Shown: piece after piece, positions 36,888 to 45,295 of the stretch
Layout: each line of letters starts with the position of its first letter
How positions within the stretch are numbered: the stretch's first letter is position 1
Assembly: GCA_965213885.1 (NCBI GenBank)
Contig: OZ243919.1
Location: 1,488,001-1,552,000 of the forward strand
Direction: 5' to 3'
DNA from: VYFG01 sp965213885
Lineage (GTDB): Bacteria; Pseudomonadota; Gammaproteobacteria; Arenicellales; Poriferihabitantaceae
Length of the DNA stretch: 64,000 nt
Made by a program: the position numbers and the translations under genes
The notes under the pieces: model-generated
Database searches by the model: none
What the model was told of the DNA's origin: nothing
Seen by the model: only the letters and a program-made list of their open reading frames with translations

Positions 36888-37103
36888 CCTCGAGGATCCG
36901 GTGCAGGTCCAGGGTTGAACGCGCCAGGCGGTCGAGGCGGGTGATCACCAGGACGTCGCCGCGGCGAACGTACCGGAGACATTCCTTCAGCGCCGGCTAC
37001 GGCGCAGTTCGTCCAGAGCGTTTCTCCTGGAAGGTCTCCTCGCAGCCGTATTCCCGGAGCTTGTCGAGCTGCACGTCCAGGTTCTGCCCGATAGGGCTCT
37101 CCT
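36888..37103 (-). pseudogene. Truncated serine recombinase (resolvase) remnant
   Basis: This stretch is about 90-95% identical at DNA level to parts of the full-length recombinase gene at 43429-43971. On the minus strand it encodes IGQNLDVQLDKLREYGCEE and VRRGDVLVITRLDRLARS. It lacks the true N-terminus and everything after the first domain, and carries frameshifts near 37000. It keeps Arg at the position (RLDRLARS) where the longer copy has Cys. Confidence 0.8.
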
Positions 37104-37310
37104 GACTGAGGGAATAACGCTCCAGAATGGCCGCTTGCTGGGAAAAAAGAACAAATTCTTCCGGCACCCCTTTTTCATCAACCAGATCTGTCATCACACG
37201 GGTTTGGCTCAAGGCTCTGTTAGTTATTCGCGGCGAATTGTCGAAATCGACATTACATATCCCTGCCAACTGATGCGAATATTCCTTTCAGTAGACATTA
37301 GATGATTAAA

Positions 37311-39345
37311 CGGAACTTCACGAGCCCCTGATACACCCAACTGATTGATTTCAGTGGGGGTTCGACGTATTCAGATGGGCCGGAACTGGATATATGTTCC
37401 CATAATATGATTCGACGCATGTCGTTCGAATCTCTATTGACGGGAACGGTACAGCCAGAATACACTCGAATCCATGTTCCCATAATAGAATCTCTCCCTT
37501 GGCCTTCAACATCGAATCCATACCCAACCAGGCCGGCAAGCCCGCCATCCTCCTGCGTCAGGCCTGGCGCGAAGGTGCCCGGATCCGCAAGAAGACCATC
37601 GCCAACCTCTCCAAGCTGCCCCCCGAGATCATCGAGGGGTTCCGCACCGTCCTCAAGGGCGGCGTGGCCGTCAACAATCTGTCCGATCTCCTGACCATCG
37701 AGCGCTCGCTCGATCACGGCCATGTCATCGCGGTGCTCGGGACCGCCCGTCGGCTCGGGTTCGAGCGCCTGCTGCACCGCGCCCGCGGCCGCGAGCGGCA
37801 GTTGGCGCTGGCCGCGATCGTCGCCCGGGTCCTGTTCCCGGACTCCAAGCTGGCCACCGCGCGGCGCCTGTCGCCGGAGACTGCCACCAGCAGTCTCGGC
37901 GCCCTGCTCGAACTCGGCCCGGTCAGCGGCAATGAACTGCTGGACATGCTGGACTGGCTGGTCCGGCGCCAGCCATGGATCGAGCGGACCCTGGCCAGGC
38001 GGCACCTGCGGGATGGGACCCTGATCCTCTACGACGTGTCGAGTTCCTACCTGGAGGGGCGGTGTTGTCCGCTGGCGGCCTTTGGCCACAACCGGGACGG
38101 CAAGAAGGGCAAGAAGCAGATCGTCTTCGGTCTGCTGTGCAGTTCCGAAGGCTGCCCGGTGGCGGTGGAGCTGTTTGCCGGCAACACCGGGGATCCGACC
38201 ACGGTGGCGTCCCAGGTGGAGAAGATCCGCGCCCGGTTCGGCATGGCACGTATCGCCCTGGTGGGGGACCGGGGGATGATCACCACGGCCCGGATTCGTG
38301 CCGATCTCGAGCCGGCCGGTCTGGCCTGGATCTCGGCGCTGAAGACGGCGGACCTGCGCAAGCTTGCCGGGGCGTCTGCCGGGGCCGCCCCGGTACTGGC
38401 GCCGGATGCCCTGGTGCCCGATGCGGTGGCGGAGGTCCGCAGTCCCGACTTCCCCGGGGAACGGCTCATGGTCTGCCTCAATCCGCGCCTGCGCGAGGAA
38501 CGCCGCCGCAAGCGCGAGGCACTGTTGCAGGAGACGGAGCGGGTGCTCGAGCGCATCGAGGCCCAGGTCCGGGCCGGCACCCTCCGGGGCCAGGCCAAGA
38601 TCGGGCGGCGCGTCGGCCGCGAGGCCAACCGCCGGAAGGTGGAGAAGCACTTCGAGATCACCATCGGGAAGCGCCGCATGACCTGGCGGCGGCGCCAGGG
38701 GAAGATCGAATCCGAAGCCCGCTTCGACGGCATCTATGTCATCCGCACCAGCCTCCCCGCGGAGGCCATGGGCGCCGGGGCCACGGTGGAGGCCTACAAG
38801 AGCCTGGCCACGGTGGAGCGGGCGTTCCGGGTGATCAAGTCCGACCTCCAGGTGCGGCCTGTCCACGTCTATACCGAGGATCATGTGCGCGGCCATGTGT
38901 TCCTGTGCATGCTGGCCTACTACGTCGAATGGCACCTGCGTCAGCGGCTGGCACCGCTACTGTTCGAGGAAGATGACCGGGAAGCGGCCCGTGGGCGCCG
39001 GGCGACACCGGTGGAGGAGGCCGAGCCGTCCGCCGGCGCCAGGCGCAAGGCATCGACCGGGCAGACCCCGGACGGATTGCCGGTGCACAGTTTCCGCACC
39101 CTGCTCGACGATCTGTCCGGCGTGACGGTGAACACCGTCCGCCTGCCCGGCACGGACGGGGCTGGGATGCCGGTCGTGACCCGGCCGACCAGGCTGCAGC
39201 GCCGGGCGTTCGAACTTCTGGAGGTCAATCCCGATCAAACTGTTCCCATAAGCGTGACAGGTTGAAATCACGCTTAATCAACCGAAAACCTCGGCAATTC
39301 AATGGGGTGGAGAGAAAATCCGGACTGCTTGCTCCGTGAAGTTCA
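37311..39345. mobile_element. IS1634-type insertion sequence
   Basis: About 2.03 kb. Imperfect inverted ends share GAACTTCACG (37313-37322 and, inverted, near 39335-39344), and both are directly bordered by GATTAAA (37304-37310 and 39346-39352), a likely 7-bp target duplication. Inside, TGTTCCCATAA occurs as a direct repeat near 37394, 37473 and 39240. It has a single transposase gene. The right end lies 12 bp from the second IS30 copy. Confidence 0.78.
37499..39265 (+). CDS. IS1634-family transposase
   Basis: 588-aa transposase of the DDE/RNase H-fold group. The N-terminal IRKKTIANLSKLPPEIIEGF, the YDVSSSYLEG segment (first acidic residue, near 180) and GDRGMITTARI (near 255) are typical of IS1634-type proteins. 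So is the late RVIKSDLQVRPVHVYTEDHVRGHVFLCMLAYYVEWHL segment. Translation appears to begin at a TTG; no in-frame ATG lies between the upstream stop and the conserved region. It looks intact. Confidence 0.85.
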   Translation: MAFNIESIPNQAGKPAILLRQAWREGARIRKKTIANLSKLPPEIIEGFRTVLKGGVAVNNLSDLLTIERSLDHGHVIAVLGTARRLGFERLLHRARGRERQLALAAIVARVLFPDSKLATARRLSPETATSSLGALLELGPVSGNELLDMLDWLVRRQPWIERTLARRHLRDGTLILYDVSSSYLEGRCCPLAAFGHNRDGKKGKKQIVFGLLCSSEGCPVAVELFAGNTGDPTTVASQVEKIRARFGMARIALVGDRGMITTARIRADLEPAGLAWISALKTADLRKLAGASAGAAPVLAPDALVPDAVAEVRSPDFPGERLMVCLNPRLREERRRKREALLQETERVLERIEAQVRAGTLRGQAKIGRRVGREANRRKVEKHFEITIGKRRMTWRRRQGKIESEARFDGIYVIRTSLPAEAMGAGATVEAYKSLATVERAFRVIKSDLQVRPVHVYTEDHVRGHVFLCMLAYYVEWHLRQRLAPLLFEEDDREAARGRRATPVEEAEPSAGARRKASTGQTPDGLPVHSFRTLLDDLSGVTVNTVRLPGTDGAGMPVVTRPTRLQRRAFELLEVNPDQTVPISVTG

Positions 39346-39357
39346 GATTAAATAATA

Positions 39358-40698
39358 CCCCGCTTCCACTCCGAAGTGCATCAGTCGCCGCTATCCCGGA
39401 ATGAGGGCGTAGCCCGAATGGAGGGATCGCGGCGGCGACGGAAAATCAGCGCCCCTGGGCGCCCATTCCGGCCGGAAATGGCGTCAATCCCGACTCCGGG
39501 GGATACGGACAGAGGCCATTCGCCGGCGCAAGGGCCTGCCCGGCGCCTTCCGGCCGAGCGGGGCCCCTCCCGTGGGTCACGAGATGCCCGGACCGGCGAT
39601 GTCGCCGCCTTCAGGGGGGGGACCAGGGCCCGGCGAAGACCTCCGCGGGCGTGCGATACCCCAGCACCTTGCGGGGTCGGTGATTGAGCCGATCTTCCAC
39701 CGCCCGGACCTGCGCCTCCGTCACCTGGCGGAAGTCCGTCCCCTTCGGGAAGTACTGGCGCACCAGGCCGTTGGTGTGTTCGTTCAGTCCCCGCTCCCAG
39801 GAATGGTAGGGAGTGGCGAAGTAGAAGCCCGCTCCCAGCGAATCCGAAATCTCCCGGTGCCCCGCAAACTCCTTGCCGTTGTCCGCCGTGAGAGTGTGAA
39901 CCCGGTCTCGAATCGGCCCCATGCGCCGGGTGAGCGCCGTGGTCACCGCCGCCGCGGTCTTCACCTCGACCCGCTCCAGGAAGGTAAACTTCGAACCCCG
40001 GTCCACCGACGACACCAGAGCGCCCCGGTGCCTCGCTCCGATGATCGTATCGAGCTCCCAGTCCCCGATCCGGGACTTCTCCTCCACCACCCAGGGACGC
40101 TCGCCAATGTCCACCCGGCCGGGTATGTGACCGCGTCCGGCATGCCGCCCACCGCGCCAGTTCGGCTTCTTGCCACGGCGACGCAGGTGCCGGTACAGGG
40201 TGCCTCCCGTCCGCCGGTCCGCCCGTACATGCTGGTAGATCCACTCCTTCCCCGCCATCACCTCGCCCAGCTGCCGGTACCGGCCCGAAATCTGTTCCGG
40301 GCTCCATCCTTCACTCAGCCGTTCCTCCACCGCCTCCCAGCGCTCTGGCGTCATCTTGCGCGGTACTGCCGAGGCTTCATGGCGCCGGGACGTCGCCTTG
40401 CCATGGGCCTGCTTGGGCCGGTAGCCCCGCTGCCCCCGGCCCCACGACATCTCCCGGGAGATCGTCCCGGGGTCCCGTCCGAGGGCATGGGCAATCTCCC
40501 GTTGCGACAGGCCCCTATGCAACAGGGTGTTGATCTGGCATCGTTCGCAATGGGTCAGGTGGTGGTAGCCAACAGGCATCGACAATCCTCCGTTGTGGTA
40601 AACAGAGATTGTTGACCATCACCTGGCCCGCCGCAATCCGCTCTCCTTCCAGCACTCAGGCGACTTATCCGGTGTTGCACCTCACAGTGGCACGGGGG
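39358..40698. mobile_element. IS30-family insertion sequence, copy 2
   Basis: 1341-bp near-identical copy of the element at 27315-28654, with the same terminal repeats. It is flanked by its own 3-bp target duplication ATA (39355-39357 and 40699-40701). The different target duplications show independent insertion rather than a duplicated segment. It inserted immediately beside the IS1634-type element. Confidence 0.92.
39611..40585 (-). CDS. IS30-family transposase (copy 2)
   Basis: 324-aa DDE transposase, near-identical to copy 1 over the helix-turn-helix and catalytic core (GDWELDTIIG, LTADNGKEFAGH, YHSWERGLNEHTNGLV). An extra G in a G-run (39615-39622 region) changes the reading frame at the very end, so this copy ends VFAGPWSPP. 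The difference lies outside the catalytic core. Confidence 0.92.
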   Translation of the reverse strand: MSMPVGYHHLTHCERCQINTLLHRGLSQREIAHALGRDPGTISREMSWGRGQRGYRPKQAHGKATSRRHEASAVPRKMTPERWEAVEERLSEGWSPEQISGRYRQLGEVMAGKEWIYQHVRADRRTGGTLYRHLRRRGKKPNWRGGRHAGRGHIPGRVDIGERPWVVEEKSRIGDWELDTIIGARHRGALVSSVDRGSKFTFLERVEVKTAAAVTTALTRRMGPIRDRVHTLTADNGKEFAGHREISDSLGAGFYFATPYHSWERGLNEHTNGLVRQYFPKGTDFRQVTEAQVRAVEDRLNHRPRKVLGYRTPAEVFAGPWSPP

Positions 40699-41199
40699 AT
40701 ATCTATAATAAGAACACGAAGCGGCGGACTGCAAGGCGGTCGGCTTGGTGTTGCCGCCGATGCGGAGTCCGATGCACGGTGCGCTCACATATTGCGCACC
40801 GGCTCGGTCGTCGCGACTGGCCCGACGCCGGACGCTTCGCCGCCGCATCCGTGATGATCGACCGCAGTCGGGCTGCGCCGCCGCCGCGTGTCACCGCCCC
40901 CGGTGCGAAGTCTGAGTCTGTTGCGCGAATATTCGTGTTCAGGTAAGCTTTTAACAGGCGGTGCACACTGATTCCGTCGGACGAGAGTGCAAATGCTGGG
41001 TTCTGAGCGAGCTATGAGGGACGAGAGCGATAGGGCGCGTGTTCCGGTTGCCGTCGTAGATCCTGCTCTCCGTGACGGTCAGGCTGCGGCTCGGTGCACC
41101 GTCGCGTCGCCGGCGACACTCCTGCGTACATCCTGTCGGCGGACGGGCCGCCGATGGTGCCCTTACATCAACAACCAAACCGAAATGCCGAGGCTTTAA
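40699..41199. other. Non-coding or unrecognised stretch upstream of the TbpB-like lipoprotein
   Basis: 500 bases between the IS30 copy and the lipoprotein gene. Short open frames exist on both strands, but none has recognisable similarity, a good ribosome site or convincing codon use. Part of it is presumably the lipoprotein's leader and promoter. Confidence 0.4.
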
Positions 41200-42441
41200 A
41201 TGCAAAGCTACATGATGCCGAAAATCTCACTCCTGTTGCCGATAGCGGCAGTTATGCTGATCCTCTCAGGGTGTGGAGGCGGTGGATCAGGTTCCGGGCC
41301 TCAAGCGACAATGGACGACGGCAACACTGGCCGCCAGACGAACACCGGAAACGGGAACAAAGAACCAGCCGCAGAAACACCTTGGAGGCAATGGGACACT
41401 GGCCGGCAACTCGCAAGGATCAACGAAATATCGAACATGGCAATAATGGGAGTCCCAATAGCCACCGGACCACAACGAGGGCACCAAATTAATACAATAC
41501 AATTCATCGACAACAGTAGATACCGAGTGACATCGGCGGGAATAGTAACCGGACGACCACACGATGTTCTAAACGTCGGCGGATTAGGATTTGGAGAAGA
41601 ACAATACGATAACGGCCACGGGTTCGACAATCCACACCTGCATGTGGGTCACATGCCCACGGGGATCAATCCAAACAGTGGAGAAACCGGCAAAAACTGG
41701 ATTCGATACAGTACGAAACAGAAGCCGTATTCCGGCGGCCCCATCGCACACGCAATCAACACACTAAGCAACAGGGGAGATCGGGACCTAGAACTAATTC
41801 CTAGCGACGTGAACTATTTAGGCTTGGCTTACTGGCTAGACTACTCCGCAATGGGAGCGCATTTCGAAAATGGTGAATACCTGAACCCCACCAACGCAAG
41901 AATATTCACGGAATACCGTCAAGGTACAGATGGTCAATACTACGCAACTGGCCCATGCACGGACGGACAACACGCATTCACCACCGAACCAACGTGCAAC
42001 AAGTTTCTCCACAGTGCTGCCGTGGGATGGGTCACAGGCCAAAGAAGCACTACCAGGCCATTATCAGGCACCGCCACATATGAAGGCTTCGCGACTGGCT
42101 TTGTAGGCTACAACGGTCGCTTCACCGCATCAGGCGGAACTCTGGGGGGAGCCGCCGGCTTTACTGCTGACGCGACAGCCATGGTCAACTTCGACAACGC
42201 GGACATGGCCCTAACCCTGGACAACTTCACTGGCACCGGACACAACCTTCGGCGCAGGGTCATTGACAACTGGACCATCCAGCCAGACGGAACGATAGAC
42301 CAAGGAGTGCCTGTAGGAGGGCCCGTCGGCAACGATGCTGCATTCTACGGACCAGACGCCAAGGAAGTCGCAGGCGTGTTCGCCTACAGCGAAGGAGGCC
42401 GAGACGTCACAGGATCATTCGCAGCACGACGCGGCAATTGA
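41200..42441 (+). CDS. TbpB-like beta-barrel surface lipoprotein
   Basis: 413 aa. A lipoprotein signal ends in LILSGCGGGGSGSG, giving a lipidated Cys near residue 25 and a flexible Gly/Ser anchor. The C-terminal third contains the pattern of TbpB / factor-H-binding-type barrels: SGTATYEGFATGFVGYNG, then GTLGGAAGFTADATAMVNFDNADMAL (spanning 20-plus residues around 310-335), then AAFYGPDAKEVAGVF. The N-terminal region is unassigned. Codon use is richer in A at third positions than in the neighbouring core genes, suggesting transfer. No Slam translocon or TbpA-type receptor gene is nearby. Starts at 41212 or 41215 would give a more compact signal peptide. Confidence 0.72.
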   Translation: MQSYMMPKISLLLPIAAVMLILSGCGGGGSGSGPQATMDDGNTGRQTNTGNGNKEPAAETPWRQWDTGRQLARINEISNMAIMGVPIATGPQRGHQINTIQFIDNSRYRVTSAGIVTGRPHDVLNVGGLGFGEEQYDNGHGFDNPHLHVGHMPTGINPNSGETGKNWIRYSTKQKPYSGGPIAHAINTLSNRGDRDLELIPSDVNYLGLAYWLDYSAMGAHFENGEYLNPTNARIFTEYRQGTDGQYYATGPCTDGQHAFTTEPTCNKFLHSAAVGWVTGQRSTTRPLSGTATYEGFATGFVGYNGRFTASGGTLGGAAGFTADATAMVNFDNADMALTLDNFTGTGHNLRRRVIDNWTIQPDGTIDQGVPVGGPVGNDAAFYGPDAKEVAGVFAYSEGGRDVTGSFAARRGN

Positions 42442-42864
42442 CCTTGGAGGGTATCTCGCCGTGCCTTGTTTAACCGGCGAAGTGTCTGAATCCTGCGCCC
42501 GGGTCTAACCCTGCGTTCACCGACGCGGCGAATTGGCCCTCGTCCGCCGGTATTGAACAGCGAAATATGATCAGCGTCGCCGCTCCCGCCAAGATCGCTT
42601 CGATCGTGTGTACGATTACGGAGCCTGCGTTCCGCTATGACGCGGAGGCGAGCGGGAAAGCAGCGTGACATTGCTTGCGGCAATGCAATCAGATTTCGAC
42701 GACAAGTAAGTTGCGGTCTCGGCAACAGAGAGCCCCGGCTCTCGGTCATCCGCGATGAGCGCGAGTCCAACGCTCAGTTGCGGACTTATGGGCGATGGTG
42801 AGCGAACTCGCCTTTATACGACAGTCCTGAGAAGGCGGGGCCGCGCCCTGCGCTCGCATCAGCG
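42442..42864. other. Unrecognised region downstream of the lipoprotein
   Basis: No supported gene. It contains the first of two 47-bp imperfect direct repeats (42689-42735). Open frames here lack family similarity. Confidence 0.4.
42689..42735 (+). repeat. 47-bp imperfect direct repeat, copy A
   Basis: Begins TCAGATTTCGACGA and ends GAGCCC; it matches copy B at 43205-43251 in 37 of 47 positions without gaps, including a shared CGGTCTCGGC core. The pair flanks the integrase and DUF2285 remnants. Confidence 0.6.
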
Positions 42865-43008
42865 TTACAGCGGCGACGGCCCGGCCTTGAACCCCATCGC
42901 CTTCGCGATCCGGCCCGCTGCCTTCTCGGCAGCGGCCTGCAAGGCGCTGTCGTCGAGATGGGCGTAGACCGCGGTCGTTGCCAGCCGCCTGTGCTGGAAG
43001 CCGACCAG
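42865..43008 (-). pseudogene. C-terminal remnant of a tyrosine recombinase (phage-type integrase)
   Basis: Minus-strand translation FQHRRLATTAVYAHLDD ... AAEKAAGRIAKAMGF matches the end of tyrosine integrases, where the GH..(A/T)TT.RYAHL motif holds the catalytic His region and the nucleophile Tyr (in VYAHL). The rest of the catalytic domain is absent, because upstream sequence switches to a DUF2285-like fragment on the other strand. Confidence 0.7.
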
Positions 43009-43134
43009 AAGGGGCTGACCTGGCGCGAGATCGCGATGCTGCTTTGGGGCACCGGGCCGGTCGCGGAAGACTGGTGGCCGGGAGGCTGGATGCACGGCCA
43101 CATCAAGCGCCGCATCGCCAATGCCGCAACGCGC
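42991..43134 (+). pseudogene. DUF2285-like DNA-binding domain remnant
   Basis: Plus-strand translation KGLTWREIAMLLWGTGPVAEDWWP followed by HGHIKRRIANA resembles the helical repeat of DUF2285 proteins, which occur in integrative elements of proteobacteria. No start codon or full domain is present and the frame closes soon after. It abuts the integrase remnant head-on. Confidence 0.55.
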
Positions 43135-43204
43135 TGCGTTCGAAGTCGAAACAAGGCAGCAGTCTCGCCAGACATGCGCCACAATCGCCTACAGTGCGCA
43201 GGGC

Positions 43205-43251
43205 TCAGATTTCGACGATAAGCGCGTGTCGGTCTCGGCTGTAGCGAGCCC
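43205..43251 (+). repeat. 47-bp imperfect direct repeat, copy B
   Basis: Partner of the repeat at 42689-42735, with 37 of 47 positions identical. Placed on the far side of the integrase/DUF2285 remnants. Confidence 0.6.
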
Positions 43252-43428
43252 ACTCAAATAGGGGAAGAGCCTATTATTCTATTAGGTTGGCCATTTATGC
43301 TTTCGATATCCAGATAGGTGCATGAGGATGCATGCGTTGGATTGAGTGTGGCTTGAAGTTCATTCCAGTTTCACCCTTCGAGCTCACGACAACCATGTTC
43401 AGGTGCCCTATGGCCAGTTGTCGACGGA

Positions 43429-43971
43429 CTACAACAACCGATATACACTCGCCTTGCTCAGCCCGTACTTCTCCATCAGATCCCTGATCCGGACGCCGGC
43501 GGCACGCTCACGGCGCAGCTCGTCGACCTGATCACCGGCCAGTTTCGGAGAAGGCCCGAAACGCACCCCCTCGGTTCGGGCTCTCGATATCCCTTCCGCC
43601 TGGCGCTCCTTTCGGAGATGGGTCTCGAACTCCGCAACCGAGGCCAGGATCCCGAACACGAGCTTGCCGGCCGAGGTCGTGGTGTCGATGGCCTGGTCCA
43701 GCACGACGAATCCCACCTGGTTCTCCTGCAGCTGCTCCAGGATCCGGTGCAGGTCCAGGGTAGATCGCGCCAGGCAGTCGAGGCGGGTGATCACCAGGAC
43801 GTCGCCGCGGCGAACGTACCGGAGACATTCCTTCAGTGCCGGCCGGGCCGCGGTCCGTGCCGATCTTTTCTCTTCGAAGATCTCGTCACAGCCGTATTCC
43901 CGGAGCTTGTCGAGCTGCACGTCCAGGTTCTGTCCGATGGAGCTGACCCGGGCATATCCCACTGTCGCCAT
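43429..43971 (-). CDS. Serine recombinase (resolvase/invertase) with altered catalytic arginine
   Basis: 180-aa small serine recombinase. The catalytic Ser lies in GYARVSSIGQNLDVQLDKL (residue 10 or 11), the dimerisation helix in KLVFGILASVAEFETHL, and a C-terminal helix-turn-helix in IRDLMEKYGLSKASVYRLL. The conserved (K/R)LDRLxR motif reads RLDCLARS: the Arg equivalent to R68 of gamma-delta resolvase is Cys, through a CGC to TGC change. That Arg is essential in characterised members, so the enzyme is probably inactive. A truncated relative lies at 36888-37103. Confidence 0.85.
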   Translation of the reverse strand: MATVGYARVSSIGQNLDVQLDKLREYGCDEIFEEKRSARTAARPALKECLRYVRRGDVLVITRLDCLARSTLDLHRILEQLQENQVGFVVLDQAIDTTTSAGKLVFGILASVAEFETHLRKERQAEGISRARTEGVRFGPSPKLAGDQVDELRRERAAGVRIRDLMEKYGLSKASVYRLL

Positions 43972-44465
43972 GTCTCAAATTGTCTTGAGGTATTGAGACA
44001 GTCATTATAAGTAACCGATCATTCGACGGCGTTCTTTCGCCCGTCATCCCCCGTGGATATTGTGCGTCTCCCTCTCATTGACTATTCCACCGAATTTGAC
44101 CACCCAGTCCACGGTCAAATTGACCACCCGATCCACGGCAAAGTTGCCACCCTGGACCATGGCGTAAGCCACCCTCATCGGAGCGAAGCGACGCAACGTT
44201 CATTGGGCTGAAGGGATCCCCCAGATCAGCCGGTTTCCGGTTGCTTGTGCAAACCGGATGGTAAGCGGGACGCCGGGATATTTCCAGCGTGCTGCCGGCC
44301 GGGCCGTTCTTCTTTTCTGCTTTTTGTCATGACGGTCATTCATGACCGGCTTTTCACCCCCGGTCCGTGACGACGGACGGCAAACTGGTTTTGCCGTGCG
44401 GCGTTGCGGACAGCAAGCGAAGCGCGGTAGTGGGTGTCGAGGCCCGTGCCCTGTTATCGTGCCAC

Positions 44466-45233
44466 TCATGATTCCGGGTCCCCGGATCCGTCGTCCCCGA
44501 TGGCCCTGGCCTTCCTCTTTCGCATGGACTCACCCTTGAGGTCGATCCGGTAGGCGTTGTGCACCAGCCGGTCGAGGATCGCGTCGGCGAGGACCGGGTC
44601 TCCGATCGCTTCAAACCAGTTCTCCACCGGCAGTTGGCTGGTCACCACGGTAGAGCGGGTCTCGTAGCGATCCTCGAGCACCTCCAGCAGGTCACGGCGG
44701 TTCTGGGCGTTCAGGCCCTCGATGCCCCAGTCGTCGATCAGCAGCACGGCGACCCGGGACAGGCTGACCAGCAGTTTGGGGTACTGTCCGTCCCCCCTGG
44801 CGACCGCCAGATTCCGCAGCAGCACCGGGAAGCGGAGATACAGGGCGGAGTGCCGTTCCCGGCAGGCTTTCTGCGCCAGGGCGCAGGCCAGCCAGGTCTT
44901 GCCCACGCCGGTGGGTCCGGTGATCAGGACGTTCAGCCGGTCGGACACCCACCGGCAGGACGCCAGGGACTGCATGAGCCGTTTGTCCAGTCCCCGGGGG
45001 CTGCGGTAGTCGATGTCCTCCATGGCGGCGTTGTGCTTGAGCCGGGCCCGCCGGAGGCGTGCGGAGAGCTGCCGGCCCTCCCGCTCGGTGGCCTCCCGGT
45101 CGACGAGGAGCCCGAGGCGCTCCATGAAGTCGAGTTCGTCGATGCCGTCGGTGCGCATCTGGTCGGCGAGGGCCGCGGCCATGCCGGTGAGTTTCAGGTG
45201 CTGGATCTTGTCCAGGGTGGGGTGGTTGAACAT
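44466..45233 (-). CDS. istB: IS21-family helper ATPase IstB
   Basis: 255-aa AAA+ ATPase that assists IstA during IS21 transposition by choosing and remodelling target DNA. Walker A GPTGVGKTWLA (near 106), Walker B VAVLLIDDWG and the C-terminal RLVHNAYRIDLKGESMR are diagnostic. It lies 62 bp downstream of istA. Confidence 0.95.
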   Translation of the reverse strand: MFNHPTLDKIQHLKLTGMAAALADQMRTDGIDELDFMERLGLLVDREATEREGRQLSARLRRARLKHNAAMEDIDYRSPRGLDKRLMQSLASCRWVSDRLNVLITGPTGVGKTWLACALAQKACRERHSALYLRFPVLLRNLAVARGDGQYPKLLVSLSRVAVLLIDDWGIEGLNAQNRRDLLEVLEDRYETRSTVVTSQLPVENWFEAIGDPVLADAILDRLVHNAYRIDLKGESMRKRKARAIGDDGSGDPES

Positions 45234-45295
45234 GATGGGGTTTCTTCAGTGAATGGTTGGTTGATGGTTGATGGTTGATCGATCGATGACCGGGG

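Noticed and set aside
37298..38935. Long open frame (545 codons) antisense to the IS1634 transposase
   Set aside because: It is a GC-skewed shadow of the transposase gene, with no family similarity.
39572..40615. Plus-strand open frame over IS30 copy 2 (and its equivalent in copy 1)
   Set aside because: Antisense to a verified transposase, with proline/arginine-rich shadow composition.
40703..40966. Small open frames between IS30 copy 2 and the lipoprotein
   Set aside because: No similarity, ribosome site or consistent codon use supports them.
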